NCBI GenBank assembly: GCA_024228935.1
Contig: JAAESX010000037.1
Span: forward strand, 1-64,000
Source of the DNA: Pseudomonadota bacterium
Lineage (GTDB): Bacteria > Myxococcota_A > UBA796 > CAJQPC01
Length of the DNA stretch: 64,000 nt
Direction: 5' to 3'
A program made the translations under genes and the position numbers. The notes under the pieces were generated by a model that was not told where the DNA came from, did no database searches, and saw only the letters and a list, made by a program, of their open reading frames with translations. Shown here one piece after another: positions 1-6,799 of this stretch. The stretch's first letter is position 1. Every line of letters begins with the position of its first letter.

Positions 1-128
1 CCCCCCAGGGCCATCGAGGGAAACACGGTCATGAAGGGTCGCGTCCGCTCCAGCTCCGCAACGTACCGCTCCTGCCATGGGGTCAGGGCCTTGGGCCACT
101 GGTACTTTGGTGTCGACTTGTCGGACAT
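1..128 (-). CDS. Unrecognised protein, N-terminal 42 codons only (runs off left edge)
   Basis: A leftward frame starts at an ATG (bases 128-126). On its own strand it has a strong ribosome site, GAGGAG, five bases before the start. The peptide opens MSDKSTPKYQWPKALTPWQ and continues with an Arg/Glu-rich segment and a short hydrophobic stretch at the window edge. It has no signal peptide, so it is probably cytoplasmic. I do not recognise the family and assign no function. It is divergent from the rightward gene at 375, with about 245 bases between the two starts. Confidence 0.6.
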   Translation of the reverse strand, partial: MSDKSTPKYQWPKALTPWQERYVAELERTRPFMTVFPSMALG

Positions 129-374
129 GGTGGCTCCTCACAGAGATTGACGGTGCGCAGCTCTACCACCCCGCCGAATCACGGAGCAGTCGACGTCACC
201 CCGTCCTTATGCCTGTCTTGGGATGGGAACCCCGGCGGGTCATGGTAGCGGAGATGGGCCGCGTCGGGCTTGATCTCGGATGGCGGCCTAACTTCAACTC
301 GCCCCCTCCTGAGGCGAGCCCTCAGCTGTCTTCCAGTCTTGACCTGCGCCCTCTGGTCCATAGGTTTCGCCGCC

Positions 375-908
375 ATGCCTACTCCCGCCTCGGAACTCGA
401 GAGAACCTGGATCATCGCCGCAGTCTGGTCTGAAATGCATCGGGAGCGAAACCCCTCTGCCGCTCAGCTGGAGCAGGCCCTGGAGGCGGACTCCGCTGAG
501 CAACTCCTCGCACTCGGACAGGCGGCGTGGCCTGACCCACAGGCTCGTGACCGCGTGCTGGCCGGTCTGCAAGGGACGGGTCTCCCGACACTCCTCGCGG
601 AAGTTCAGCTCGGCGGCATCCGCTGGGCTGATCTCATCGACGCTCCCCCGGCAGACGCCCGAGACAGGGCGCTGGACCTCGCGGCTGACTGCCTGGAAGA
701 ACTGAAGAGTCCCGCCGCGCCGATGGTGAGGCAGGCTCGAGGCCGGCGGCTACCCGTCCAGTTGTGTCTCCTCTGGAAGGCCTGGACCTTTCCAGCGTTG
801 GACGCCTTCGACATGGCACTGGTTGCCTTGGTGCAGGCCGTGCTCCTGGGACGGATGGACGAGCAGTCGCTGTCCTTCGTGATCTGGCGGCATCAAGGGC
901 TGGCGTAG
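375..908 (+). CDS. Hypothetical protein, 177 aa
   Basis: An open frame ends at TAG 906-908. The ATG at 375 gives a soluble, Leu/Ala-rich, probably all-helical protein with clusters of Asp, Glu and Trp. An in-frame TTG at 270 would add 35 residues that look like a weak signal peptide (two Arg followed by a Leu/Cys/Ala run). I prefer 375 because the codons before it are less GC-rich in third position than typical genes here, but the longer form cannot be excluded. Third-position GC across the gene looks lower than in genes to the right, which could mean foreign origin. No recognisable domain. Confidence 0.5.
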   Translation: MPTPASELERTWIIAAVWSEMHRERNPSAAQLEQALEADSAEQLLALGQAAWPDPQARDRVLAGLQGTGLPTLLAEVQLGGIRWADLIDAPPADARDRALDLAADCLEELKSPAAPMVRQARGRRLPVQLCLLWKAWTFPALDAFDMALVALVQAVLLGRMDEQSLSFVIWRHQGLA

Positions 909-940
909 CTCCAGGCTGGAACCTCACCTGACCCCTCTAT

Positions 941-957
941 GACCCCACTTTGGGGTC
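941..957 (+). terminator. Possible hairpin terminator
   Basis: GACCCC (941-946) and GGGGTC (952-957) form a perfect 6-bp stem around a 5-base loop, 32 bases after the stop of the hypothetical gene. No T-run follows, so it may only be a weak or Rho-assisted end. The rest of 909-1060 shows nothing I can support. Confidence 0.25.
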
Positions 958-1060
958 CATCGAGGCCCAGGGAGGCCGAGCGTCCCGCCGAGGATTGCAC
1001 CTAAATGCCGGTGTTCATTGAGGACTTGATTCCACACTCAAGTTCTCGTTCCGGTCCAAT

Positions 1061-1168
1061 CTAACTGTGGCAGTAGGTGCAGTTGTTCCAACTGCACCCG
1101 ATGGTGGCCTGGAGGATGTAGCTGTTCGCTTCAGATGGAGGCCGGAAGAGAGGGTATTCGTATCGCAT
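1061..1168 (-). pseudogene. Radical SAM gene stub (copy 1), first 35 codons only
   Basis: The frame starts at ATG (1168-1166) with GAGG five bases upstream on its strand. It reads MRYEYPLFRPPSEANSYI, then GCSWNNCTYC, and stops three codons later at TAG. This is the opening of a radical SAM family in which RPPSEA is followed by a CX4CX2C iron-sulfur motif. All three cysteines are present (residues 25, 30, 33), but the whole catalytic barrel is missing. Homology to the second stub (8739-8837) stops just before the third Cys codon. It is most likely the 5-prime remnant of a rearranged gene. A free 35-residue peptide is possible but I know of no precedent. Bases 1169-1418 show no convincing gene. 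Confidence 0.6.
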
Positions 1169-1418
1169 CAATCCTCGCTGCCCGCGAGACAGCCCCTCCC
1201 GAAGCTCGGTGCGCTCGTGTAACGCGTTTCGTCGTCGACGCTAGCCCACCGGTGCAACCTGGTCGGCAGTGTCCTTGTGTACCCGCCGAATGAAGCGCGC
1301 TACGGCAGGACCTCCACCGCCGATCCGGCCCATGTCCAGGCCAAGCCGGTAGGTGTTGGCGCGCCCGTAGGCGAGTGGGCGGACCTCGCGGGTCGCATGG
1401 AACCGTATGCAGCAGGGG

Positions 1419-1892
1419 CTATGCGTTCAGGCAGTCGGCGCAGCGGCCCATCACGCGCAGGCGGAACTCGGCACCCTGCAGAGCCGTGGGGAGGTCACCA
1501 TCCTTGGCTCGCACCTCGAGCGCGGGCAGGCAGCTGACGTCGCCGCAGTCCTCGCACAGGAAGTGGGGGTGGTCGTCGGTGATGGCGCGGCAGCTGTCCA
1601 GGAGCTCGTAGCGCCAGACGCGGTCGCCCAGGTCCATCCGGCGCAGAATGCCAGCTTCGGCCAGGTCCGCGAGGACCCGCCAGACGGAGGCCTTGTCGTA
1701 GACCCCCGTGCGGAGGGCGCCCATGACCTGCTCGTGGGTCAGCGGGCCCGCAGCCTCGTGCAGCACCACGAGCACGTCGATGCGTGCGCCGGTCGCTCGC
1801 ATGCCCTGCGCTCGAACGAGCCCACGGACCTCCTGCCGGACGTGATCGATGTGGTCGCCCAGAACGCCTCCGAGGGAGAGTGTACGACCCAC
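1419..1892 (-). CDS. Fur-family metal-responsive repressor (Zur/Fur type)
   Basis: Winged-helix DNA-binding repressor of the Fur family. The core GMRATGARIDVLVVLHEA and QVMGALR... SVWRVLADLAEAGILRR give the recognition fold. HPHFLCEDCG and the C-terminal GRCADC supply two CXXC pairs (about C113/C116 and C151/C154) of a structural zinc site, with His 108 and 110 in the sensing loop. The start is uncertain: GTG at 1892 keeps the N-terminal helix of the family, while the ATG at 1802 would remove it and give 127 aa. It is the last gene of a leftward operon with a TonB receptor and two metal-binding lipoproteins, so it probably controls them in response to zinc, possibly through the palindrome near 5278. 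Confidence 0.85.
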   Translation of the reverse strand: MGRTLSLGGVLGDHIDHVRQEVRGLVRAQGMRATGARIDVLVVLHEAAGPLTHEQVMGALRTGVYDKASVWRVLADLAEAGILRRMDLGDRVWRYELLDSCRAITDDHPHFLCEDCGDVSCLPALEVRAKDGDLPTALQGAEFRLRVMGRCADCLNA

Positions 1893-1908
1893 TGCGGGAT
1901 GCAGTGGG
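1888..1908 (-). promoter_or_regulatory. Inverted repeat at the regulator start
   Basis: CCCACTGC (1888-1895) and GCAGTGGG (1901-1908) form a perfect 8-bp inverted repeat with a 5-base spacer. It lies between the small lipoprotein stop (1924) and the Fur-family gene, overlapping the candidate GTG start. As RNA it would be a hairpin that could limit translation of the regulator or end part of the transcripts. As DNA it could be an operator. Neither is demonstrated. Confidence 0.3.
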
Positions 1909-1923
1909 CCGACCGGGAGGAGG

Positions 1924-2109
1924 CTACTCCTCCTCTTCCTCGTCGTGGGCCTCACACTCGCCGTGGTCTTCCTCACCGTCGTGCATATGGCACTCCAGGC
2001 CTTCGGCGCAGTCGGCGTCCTTGGTGCACTCCTCGCCTTCGGCCGCGCCAGGGGCGCACGCTGTCATGGCGGCGACGGCCATCAGGGCAAACAGGGTCTT
2101 CAGCTTCAT
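1924..2109 (-). CDS. Small Cys/His/Glu-rich lipoprotein, 61 aa
   Basis: Starts at ATG 2109-2107 after an AGGAGAACCCC-type ribosome site. A typical lipoprotein leader ends MTACAP, with lipidation expected at the Cys near residue 18. The mature part is almost entirely possible metal ligands: CTKDADCAEGLECHMHD, then an Asp/Glu/His tail ending in five Glu. The tail resembles metal-buffering tails. Gene order (receptor, large metal lipoprotein, this, Fur regulator) suggests a role in periplasmic or surface zinc capture. The family is unknown to me, so function is inferred from composition and neighbours. Confidence 0.75.
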   Translation of the reverse strand: MKLKTLFALMAVAAMTACAPGAAEGEECTKDADCAEGLECHMHDGEEDHGECEAHDEEEEE

Positions 2110-2137
2110 GGGGTTCTCCTCTCTCGGGTGGTGGAGG

Positions 2138-2758
2138 TCACTCGACCTCGATGTTGAACGTGACCTGGACGTCGTTTTCGCCGCCGATGGCGCTGAAGCC
2201 ACCGTTGGCGACGTCCTCGGCGAGGCCGTCGACCTTGACGGCTTCGTCGTTCTCCGGCGGCAGGTGACGCAGGGTGACGATGAGCTCGCCCGTCCCGGGG
2301 TCCAGGGTTGTGAAGGTGTTGGTGAGGCCGACCGGCAGGCCGCCCGCGTCGGTGTCGGCGTAGGCGTGCTCGACGATGGCCGCGGCGTTGTCGCCGGTGG
2401 CCGGGCCCTCCACACCGGAGCCGGTGAAGAAGATCTGGTGGTCCTCGTCCTGCTCAGCGATCTCGACGGTCACGTCCTCGGCGGGGTCCTCGAGGTCGTT
2501 CCAGAACTCGACGGTCACCTCGAACTCCTGGTCGGCGCCGCCGGTGAGGAGGATGTCGTCGACGACGGGGTTGCCGTCGTCCTCGGGGTCGCTCCACTGG
2601 AAGGTCAGGGTGTCGCCACCGGCGGTGGGGGTGAAGTTCAGCACCACGCTCGTGGTGACGCCGTGGTTGTGGTCGTGGTCGTGGTCGTGCTCGTCCACGT
2701 CCGCACACGCGGCCGCGAAGAGGGTGGCCAGAGGGGCCACTCGGATGAGTCGGTTCAT
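2138..2758 (-). CDS. Metal-associated secreted lipoprotein, 206 aa
   Basis: Begins MNRLIRVAPLATLFAAACAD, a lipoprotein leader with Cys near residue 18, followed at once by a DEHDHDHDHNHG metal-binding stretch. The rest is a beta-rich domain (VVLNFTPTAGGDTLTFQW, then EDVTVEIAEQDEDHQIFF). I recognise this pattern from lipoproteins beside TonB receptors in zinc-repressed operons of other phyla, usually annotated as a type 1 periplasmic-binding-fold superfamily protein. It starts 13 bases after the TonB receptor stop, so the two are co-transcribed. It probably captures metal at the cell surface and passes it to the receptor. The exact ligand is not shown by sequence. Confidence 0.75.
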   Translation of the reverse strand: MNRLIRVAPLATLFAAACADVDEHDHDHDHNHGVTTSVVLNFTPTAGGDTLTFQWSDPEDDGNPVVDDILLTGGADQEFEVTVEFWNDLEDPAEDVTVEIAEQDEDHQIFFTGSGVEGPATGDNAAAIVEHAYADTDAGGLPVGLTNTFTTLDPGTGELIVTLRHLPPENDEAVKVDGLAEDVANGGFSAIGGENDVQVTFNIEVE

Positions 2759-2771
2759 GGGGTCTCCTCGT

Positions 2772-5240
2772 TCAGAAGTCGAAGCCGACCCGGACGCGGA
2801 CGTCACGTCCGGGCTGATCGGCGTAGAAGCGAAGCAGGCTGCTGTAGTCGCGGTAGGGGGTGTCCAGCAGGTTGTGGACCTCGGCCCCGACGCGGACCGG
2901 TCGGGGTCCGATGGCGGTCTCGGCCCCCAGGCCAAAGAGCGTGTACGCGGGGGGAGGCGGAGCGAAGTCCGCGCTCGGGTCGACTCGCGCCTGGGCGACG
3001 AAGTCGGTCGTGAGGTGGAGCTCCGAGTCCTGCAGTGGGCCGAGGCTCGGGGGGCGCCCGACCACGGAGACGGTCAGTTGGTCCGGTGGCGTCCCGATGA
3101 GGTGGGCCCCGCTGTCCCGGTTCTGGGCGAGCACGATTCCACCGCGCACGTCCAGCCCTACCGGCGCGCTCGGCCCGACGGACACCGACCCGTCGATGCC
3201 ATAGAGGACGGCGTCGATGGGCCGATAGGTGTAGCGGGGCCAGGTTCCCTGGATGGTGACGTCGAAGGCGGGCTCGCCGTTCGAGGTCAGGTCCGGCGCG
3301 AAGTAGATGTAGTCGTCGACGCGCTGGCCGAAGCCGGAGAGCTCGACCTCGAGCGCCTCGTGCCGGAGCCCGGTTGTGAGCGATGCGCCCCACGCGGTCT
3401 CGACGCCGAGGTCGGGGTTGCCGAGCGCGTAGACCGGAAAGGAGGGCGCGCTGCCGATGAGGTAGAGCTCGTCGACGTCGGGGAAGCGGCTCGCGGTGGA
3501 GAGGTCCAGCTTGATGTCGAGGAGCTCGGGCACGACGTGGACGAGGGTCCCCAACGACAGGGAGCCCGTGGCCCACGCCGAGGGACAGCGTGACTGGTCG
3601 GGCAGGACCTCGCAGTCCGAGGCGTCGAGGGTGTCGCGCCGGACGTGCCGTTCGTAGTCGTCGTCGTTCATCACGGCGAGGCGCCAGAGGCCGTCCGCCC
3701 GGGCGCCGAGCTCGACGTCGACGCGGTGGAGCGAGAGGCGCTCGTAGGCGAAGAGGCCCCCGCCGAAGCCGCGGTAGTTCGGAAGCAGCGAGTAGCCCCG
3801 GTAGACGTTCTCCTGGAAGGAGCCCTGCAGGCCGACGGCCCCCTCGAGCTCGCCGAAGGGCAGGTACTGCTCGGGGTGGCCGTAGAGCGCGTCGACGGAG
3901 TGGGTGCGAAGGACGAAGTCGTACTGCGGCCCGGTGATGGCGCTCCGAACCTGCTCGTACTCCTGGCGGAGGTTGATCTGGAAGGCGTAGGTCGCCTGGA
4001 AGGAGCCCCAGTCGCTCCAGGTGTCGTAGGCGAGGACCGCGATGTCATGGGTGACGGCCTGGTAGGGGCGGTCGATGGTGTAGGTCGTGGACCAGAGCTC
4101 GGAGGTCGCGGGCACGCCCACCTCGAGCCGTGCGTTGAACTCGTCGGGTGAAGTGGTGCTGACGCCGTAGAACACGCCGGCTTCGAAGGCGTAGTGGTGC
4201 CAGGAACCGCGGATCCGGCCCTGGTCCCAGGTGTAGCCGACCGTGGTGCCGGCGTTCCAGGTTCTGGAGGCGGTGTTGCCGAGCACGTACGCGGGGCTCG
4301 TGCGGTTGGCACCGATGGCGGCGTTGCCCTCGACGCGGAAGGCGAGCCCCGGGACCACGGCGGGGGCCGCGTCCAGGCGCAGAGCGGCGTAGGGGCGCAG
4401 CCCGTTGCTGTTGAAGGCCATCACCGTCTTGCCGCCGACGCCCGGCGCGGCGCGCAGGGGAGGAGGCTCGACGAGGATGACTCCGCCGATGGCGTCGGGC
4501 CCGTGGCGGGCGCCCGCCGCGCCGCGGACCACACCGATCTCACCCGCGGAGAAGGGGTCGATCTCCGTGGCGTGGTCGGGCCCCCACTTCTGGCTCTCGT
4601 GCCGGACCCCGTCGTAGAGCACGAGGAGTCGCCGCTCCTGCTGGCCTCGGATGATGGGCTTGGCTGCGTCGGTGGTGCCGCCGGCCATGCGGACCCCGGG
4701 CACCTCGGAGACGGTCTCGGAGAGGTCGTCGCCGGCGGCCTCCTCGATGGCCAGCTCGTCGAGCGTGGTGCGGGCCTTGGTGTCCTCGACATCGGGATCC
4801 TCGGCGTGCACGACGATCTCGAGGCCGACCTCCTCGTGGGCCTCCGAGGGCGGCGCGAAGTGGAAGCGGATGCGCGTTGTCGTCGCAAGGGGCTGGCCGT
4901 TGTAGGTCGCCGGCTCGAAGCGGAGCTGCCAGCCGGCCTCGAAAGCGGCCTCGCGGAAGACCTCGGGGCCGGACTCGAAGCGCACGTCGGTGACCTGCCC
5001 GCTGGCATCGACGTCGACGAGCACGGTGACGTCGCCGTGCTCCTCCCCGGCGTCTTGCGGGTAGGTGAGGGGGACCTGAGCCAGCAGTTTGGGCGGGACG
5101 ACCTCGGTCTCCTCGACGGTGGCGTCGGGCGGTGCTGCGGCGGCCGGCGCCGGCTGGCAGTGGAGGCACACGCAGCTGCAGACGCAGGCCGCCATCAGGC
5201 GACGCCGAAGCGTCCAGCAGCAATTCGTCGCGAGGGTCAC
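2772..5240 (-). CDS. TonB-dependent outer-membrane receptor with N-terminal TonB_C domain (likely zinc)
   Basis: Starts with GTG at 5240, with an unusually Cys-rich leader (CVCSCVCLHC). Residues about 48-130 form a TonB C-terminal domain (LTYPQDAGEEHGDVTVLVDV onward). A plug follows (LSETVSEVPGVRMAGG, IIRGQQERRLLVLYDGVR, GVVRGAAGARHGPDAIGGVI), then a long beta-barrel ending in Phe (VRVRVGFDF). QKWGPDHATEIDPF resembles ZnuD-type zinc receptors. Fusing the energy-transducer TonB_C domain to the receptor is uncommon; it may replace the exchange of a separate domain. It heads the leftward operon, with a palindrome 32 bases upstream of the start. Confidence 0.88.
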   Translation of the reverse strand: MTLATNCCWTLRRRLMAACVCSCVCLHCQPAPAAAAPPDATVEETEVVPPKLLAQVPLTYPQDAGEEHGDVTVLVDVDASGQVTDVRFESGPEVFREAAFEAGWQLRFEPATYNGQPLATTTRIRFHFAPPSEAHEEVGLEIVVHAEDPDVEDTKARTTLDELAIEEAAGDDLSETVSEVPGVRMAGGTTDAAKPIIRGQQERRLLVLYDGVRHESQKWGPDHATEIDPFSAGEIGVVRGAAGARHGPDAIGGVILVEPPPLRAAPGVGGKTVMAFNSNGLRPYAALRLDAAPAVVPGLAFRVEGNAAIGANRTSPAYVLGNTASRTWNAGTTVGYTWDQGRIRGSWHHYAFEAGVFYGVSTTSPDEFNARLEVGVPATSELWSTTYTIDRPYQAVTHDIAVLAYDTWSDWGSFQATYAFQINLRQEYEQVRSAITGPQYDFVLRTHSVDALYGHPEQYLPFGELEGAVGLQGSFQENVYRGYSLLPNYRGFGGGLFAYERLSLHRVDVELGARADGLWRLAVMNDDDYERHVRRDTLDASDCEVLPDQSRCPSAWATGSLSLGTLVHVVPELLDIKLDLSTASRFPDVDELYLIGSAPSFPVYALGNPDLGVETAWGASLTTGLRHEALEVELSGFGQRVDDYIYFAPDLTSNGEPAFDVTIQGTWPRYTYRPIDAVLYGIDGSVSVGPSAPVGLDVRGGIVLAQNRDSGAHLIGTPPDQLTVSVVGRPPSLGPLQDSELHLTTDFVAQARVDPSADFAPPPPAYTLFGLGAETAIGPRPVRVGAEVHNLLDTPYRDYSSLLRFYADQPGRDVRVRVGFDF

Positions 5241-5271
5241 GCGGAATCAATACCGCGAGTGCAGCGCTATT

Positions 5272-5284
5272 GCAATTCAATTGC
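5272..5284. promoter_or_regulatory. Candidate Zur/Fur-family operator
   Basis: GCAATT-C-AATTGC is a perfect 6-1-6 palindrome in an AT-rich patch of a very GC-rich region. It sits between the divergent starts of the TonB receptor (5240) and the COG0523 protein (5329). Fur-family operators often have 6-1-6 or 7-1-7 symmetry with this A/T-rich core, so one site could repress both operons. A fit to this particular regulator is inferred. Confidence 0.55.
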
Positions 5285-5328
5285 TAATACGAGTCCATTT
5301 GGCTACTGACATGGCGTCTGGAGCCCAC

Positions 5329-6312
5329 ATGACCTCAAAGCTGTCCGTGACCCTGTTGACGGGGTCCTCTCGTTCTCTCCTCGACGGCGTCGCACGAAAC
5401 GTCGTCGTGGAGGGCATGGCTCTGGTCAAACCAACGCGTCCGAAGCTGGTCCGCTGGGGCGAAGGCTGCGGCTGTTGCACGGCGCGGAAGGATGTGGCAA
5501 CGGCCTTGCGGCGCGTGTCCGACCGAGGGGCCGCGCTGCTGGTGCTCTCGCCGTCCGACGATTTGGAGCCCGTGGTCAAGACCTTCACGGTCGCCGACGA
5601 CCGAGGCCGCGTCCTCGGGGCGCAGGCTGCCCTGCGCAACCTGGTGGTGGCTATCGACGGCAACCCCTCGTTCAGGCGGCTGCACGAACAGATCGAGCTG
5701 GCCGACGTGGTGCTTCTCATCGGCGCGCCCGAGCACGAGGAGCTCGTCCAGGCCCTGAACCCGGAGGCCCGGCGCGTGGTCGTGGACCGGGTCGAGGACG
5801 TGGACGCTCGGCTGCTCGATGGCGATGGCTTCGACCTGGCCGCAGCCCGTCGCCGCGCTTCCGAATCGACCCTCGACGCGCCGGGTGCGAAGCGGAGCGC
5901 CTTCCGGGCGCACCGTCCTTTCCATCCGGCGCGCCTCCACGGCCTGCTCGAGCGGGACTGGCCGGGCGTCTGCCGTGCGCAGGGAGTGTTCTGGGTGGCC
6001 TCGAGAACAGCCCATGCCGCGTTCCTCGACGTAGCCGGCGACGACAAGGCGACGGCGTACGCGGGCCGTTGGTGGGCAGCCGTTCCGCCGGATCAGCGTC
6101 CCACCGGTCCTGCCTTCGAGCAACACATGCAGGGCTGGCACCCGGCCTTCGGTGACCGGGTCCAGGACCTCCTCCTTGCAGGCCGCCCGGAGAGCGTCGA
6201 CCGGCTCGAGGAGGCGTTTGCTCGTTGCCTGCTCACGGACGAGGAGCTCGAAACGCCCAAGAGCTGGGGCTCCCTCCCTCATCCCTTCCCCTGGCCGCAG
6301 GAGGCCGCATGA
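5329..6312 (+). CDS. COG0523/CobW-family metallochaperone-like protein lacking the P-loop
   Basis: The hallmark GEGCGCC motif (C47, C49, C50) and a CobW C-terminal domain (AHRPFHPARLHGLLERDWPG, then YAGRWWAA and PHPFPWP) place it in COG0523, whose members are G3E GTPases that hand metal, often zinc, to client enzymes. Where the family has GxxGxGKT after the first strand, this protein reads TLLTGSSRSLLDG. The NKxD guanine motif is also absent near LLIGAPEHEELV, so it probably cannot bind or hydrolyse GTP normally. The start at 5329 has GGAG five bases upstream; ATG 5311 has none. It overlaps the MerC gene by four bases. It may act as a GTP-independent metal carrier or partner subunit. Confidence 0.82.
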   Translation: MTSKLSVTLLTGSSRSLLDGVARNVVVEGMALVKPTRPKLVRWGEGCGCCTARKDVATALRRVSDRGAALLVLSPSDDLEPVVKTFTVADDRGRVLGAQAALRNLVVAIDGNPSFRRLHEQIELADVVLLIGAPEHEELVQALNPEARRVVVDRVEDVDARLLDGDGFDLAAARRRASESTLDAPGAKRSAFRAHRPFHPARLHGLLERDWPGVCRAQGVFWVASRTAHAAFLDVAGDDKATAYAGRWWAAVPPDQRPTGPAFEQHMQGWHPAFGDRVQDLLLAGRPESVDRLEEAFARCLLTDEELETPKSWGSLPHPFPWPQEAA

Positions 6313-6662
6313 ACTTCTGGGTGGACCGTCTGGGCGGCGTCGCGAGCGCCACGTGTGCGCTGCACTGCCTCGCGATGACTCTGGCGCCCGCGGTGTTGTT
6401 GTCCGGAGAGGCCTTCGAGTGGGGTTTCTACGCGCTGGCCATCGCCTTCGCCGGGGTCGCCTGCGTCCTCGGCTACCGCGCCCATCGGGACAGGCGGGTC
6501 GTCCTGGGCTTTGGCGTGGGCACGCTCGTCCTCACCAGCGGGCGCTTCGGCGAGATGCTGGGTCTGCACGAGACGGGGGTCGCCCTGGCGGTCGCCGGCG
6601 GCGCGGTGCTGGTGGCCAGCCACGTCTGGAGCCTTCGCCGCACCCGGGCCTGCTGCGCTTGA
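6309..6662 (+). CDS. MerC-like small membrane protein, 117 aa
   Basis: Start ATG overlaps the upstream stop as ATGA, so it is translationally coupled to the COG0523 gene. The N-terminus GGVASATCALHCLAM carries the Cys/His pattern (C16, H19, C20) of MerC-family metal transport proteins. About four hydrophobic helices follow, and the end RRTRACCA adds two more Cys that could bind metal in the cytoplasm. MerC homologues commonly sit beside COG0523 genes in metal-limitation loci, so a role in zinc or other soft-metal uptake or sensing is likelier here than mercury resistance. No mercuric reductase gene is present in the window. Confidence 0.8.
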   Translation: MNFWVDRLGGVASATCALHCLAMTLAPAVLLSGEAFEWGFYALAIAFAGVACVLGYRAHRDRRVVLGFGVGTLVLTSGRFGEMLGLHETGVALAVAGGAVLVASHVWSLRRTRACCA

Positions 6663-6787
6663 GCCTGGACCGGGTCATCGACGGCGGCGGCATCCACGGG
6701 GTGCACCTGGCCATGCGGCCGGCGGCCAGCAACACCATCGGCGCCTGGCGAGCGGGCGGGCGCATCGCGGCCCTGGCCGCATCCTGA
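6659..6787 (+). CDS. Possible coupled small ORF, 42 aa
   Basis: A TTG overlapping the MerC-like stop (TTGA) opens a frame of 42 codons that ends at TGA 6785-6787, 12 bases before the transporter start. The peptide contains GGGIHGVHLAMRPAASN and an Arg/Ala-rich end, with no transmembrane segment. Its only support is position and lack of stops, and in DNA this GC-rich such frames arise by chance. I do not recognise it. Confidence 0.2.
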   Translation: MSLDRVIDGGGIHGVHLAMRPAASNTIGAWRAGGRIAALAAS

Positions 6788-6799
6788 CGAGGAGGGACG

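Noticed and set aside
1249..1400. Leftward open stretch with RANTYRLGLDMGRIGGGG-like sequence
   Set aside because: About 50 codons without start, ribosome site or recognisable family; could be chance in GC-rich DNA or a gene tail.
2803..5309. Long open frames antisense to the TonB receptor
   Set aside because: Low-complexity Arg/Gly/Ala/Val translations typical of antisense GC-rich coding DNA; the receptor frame has clear plug and barrel signatures.
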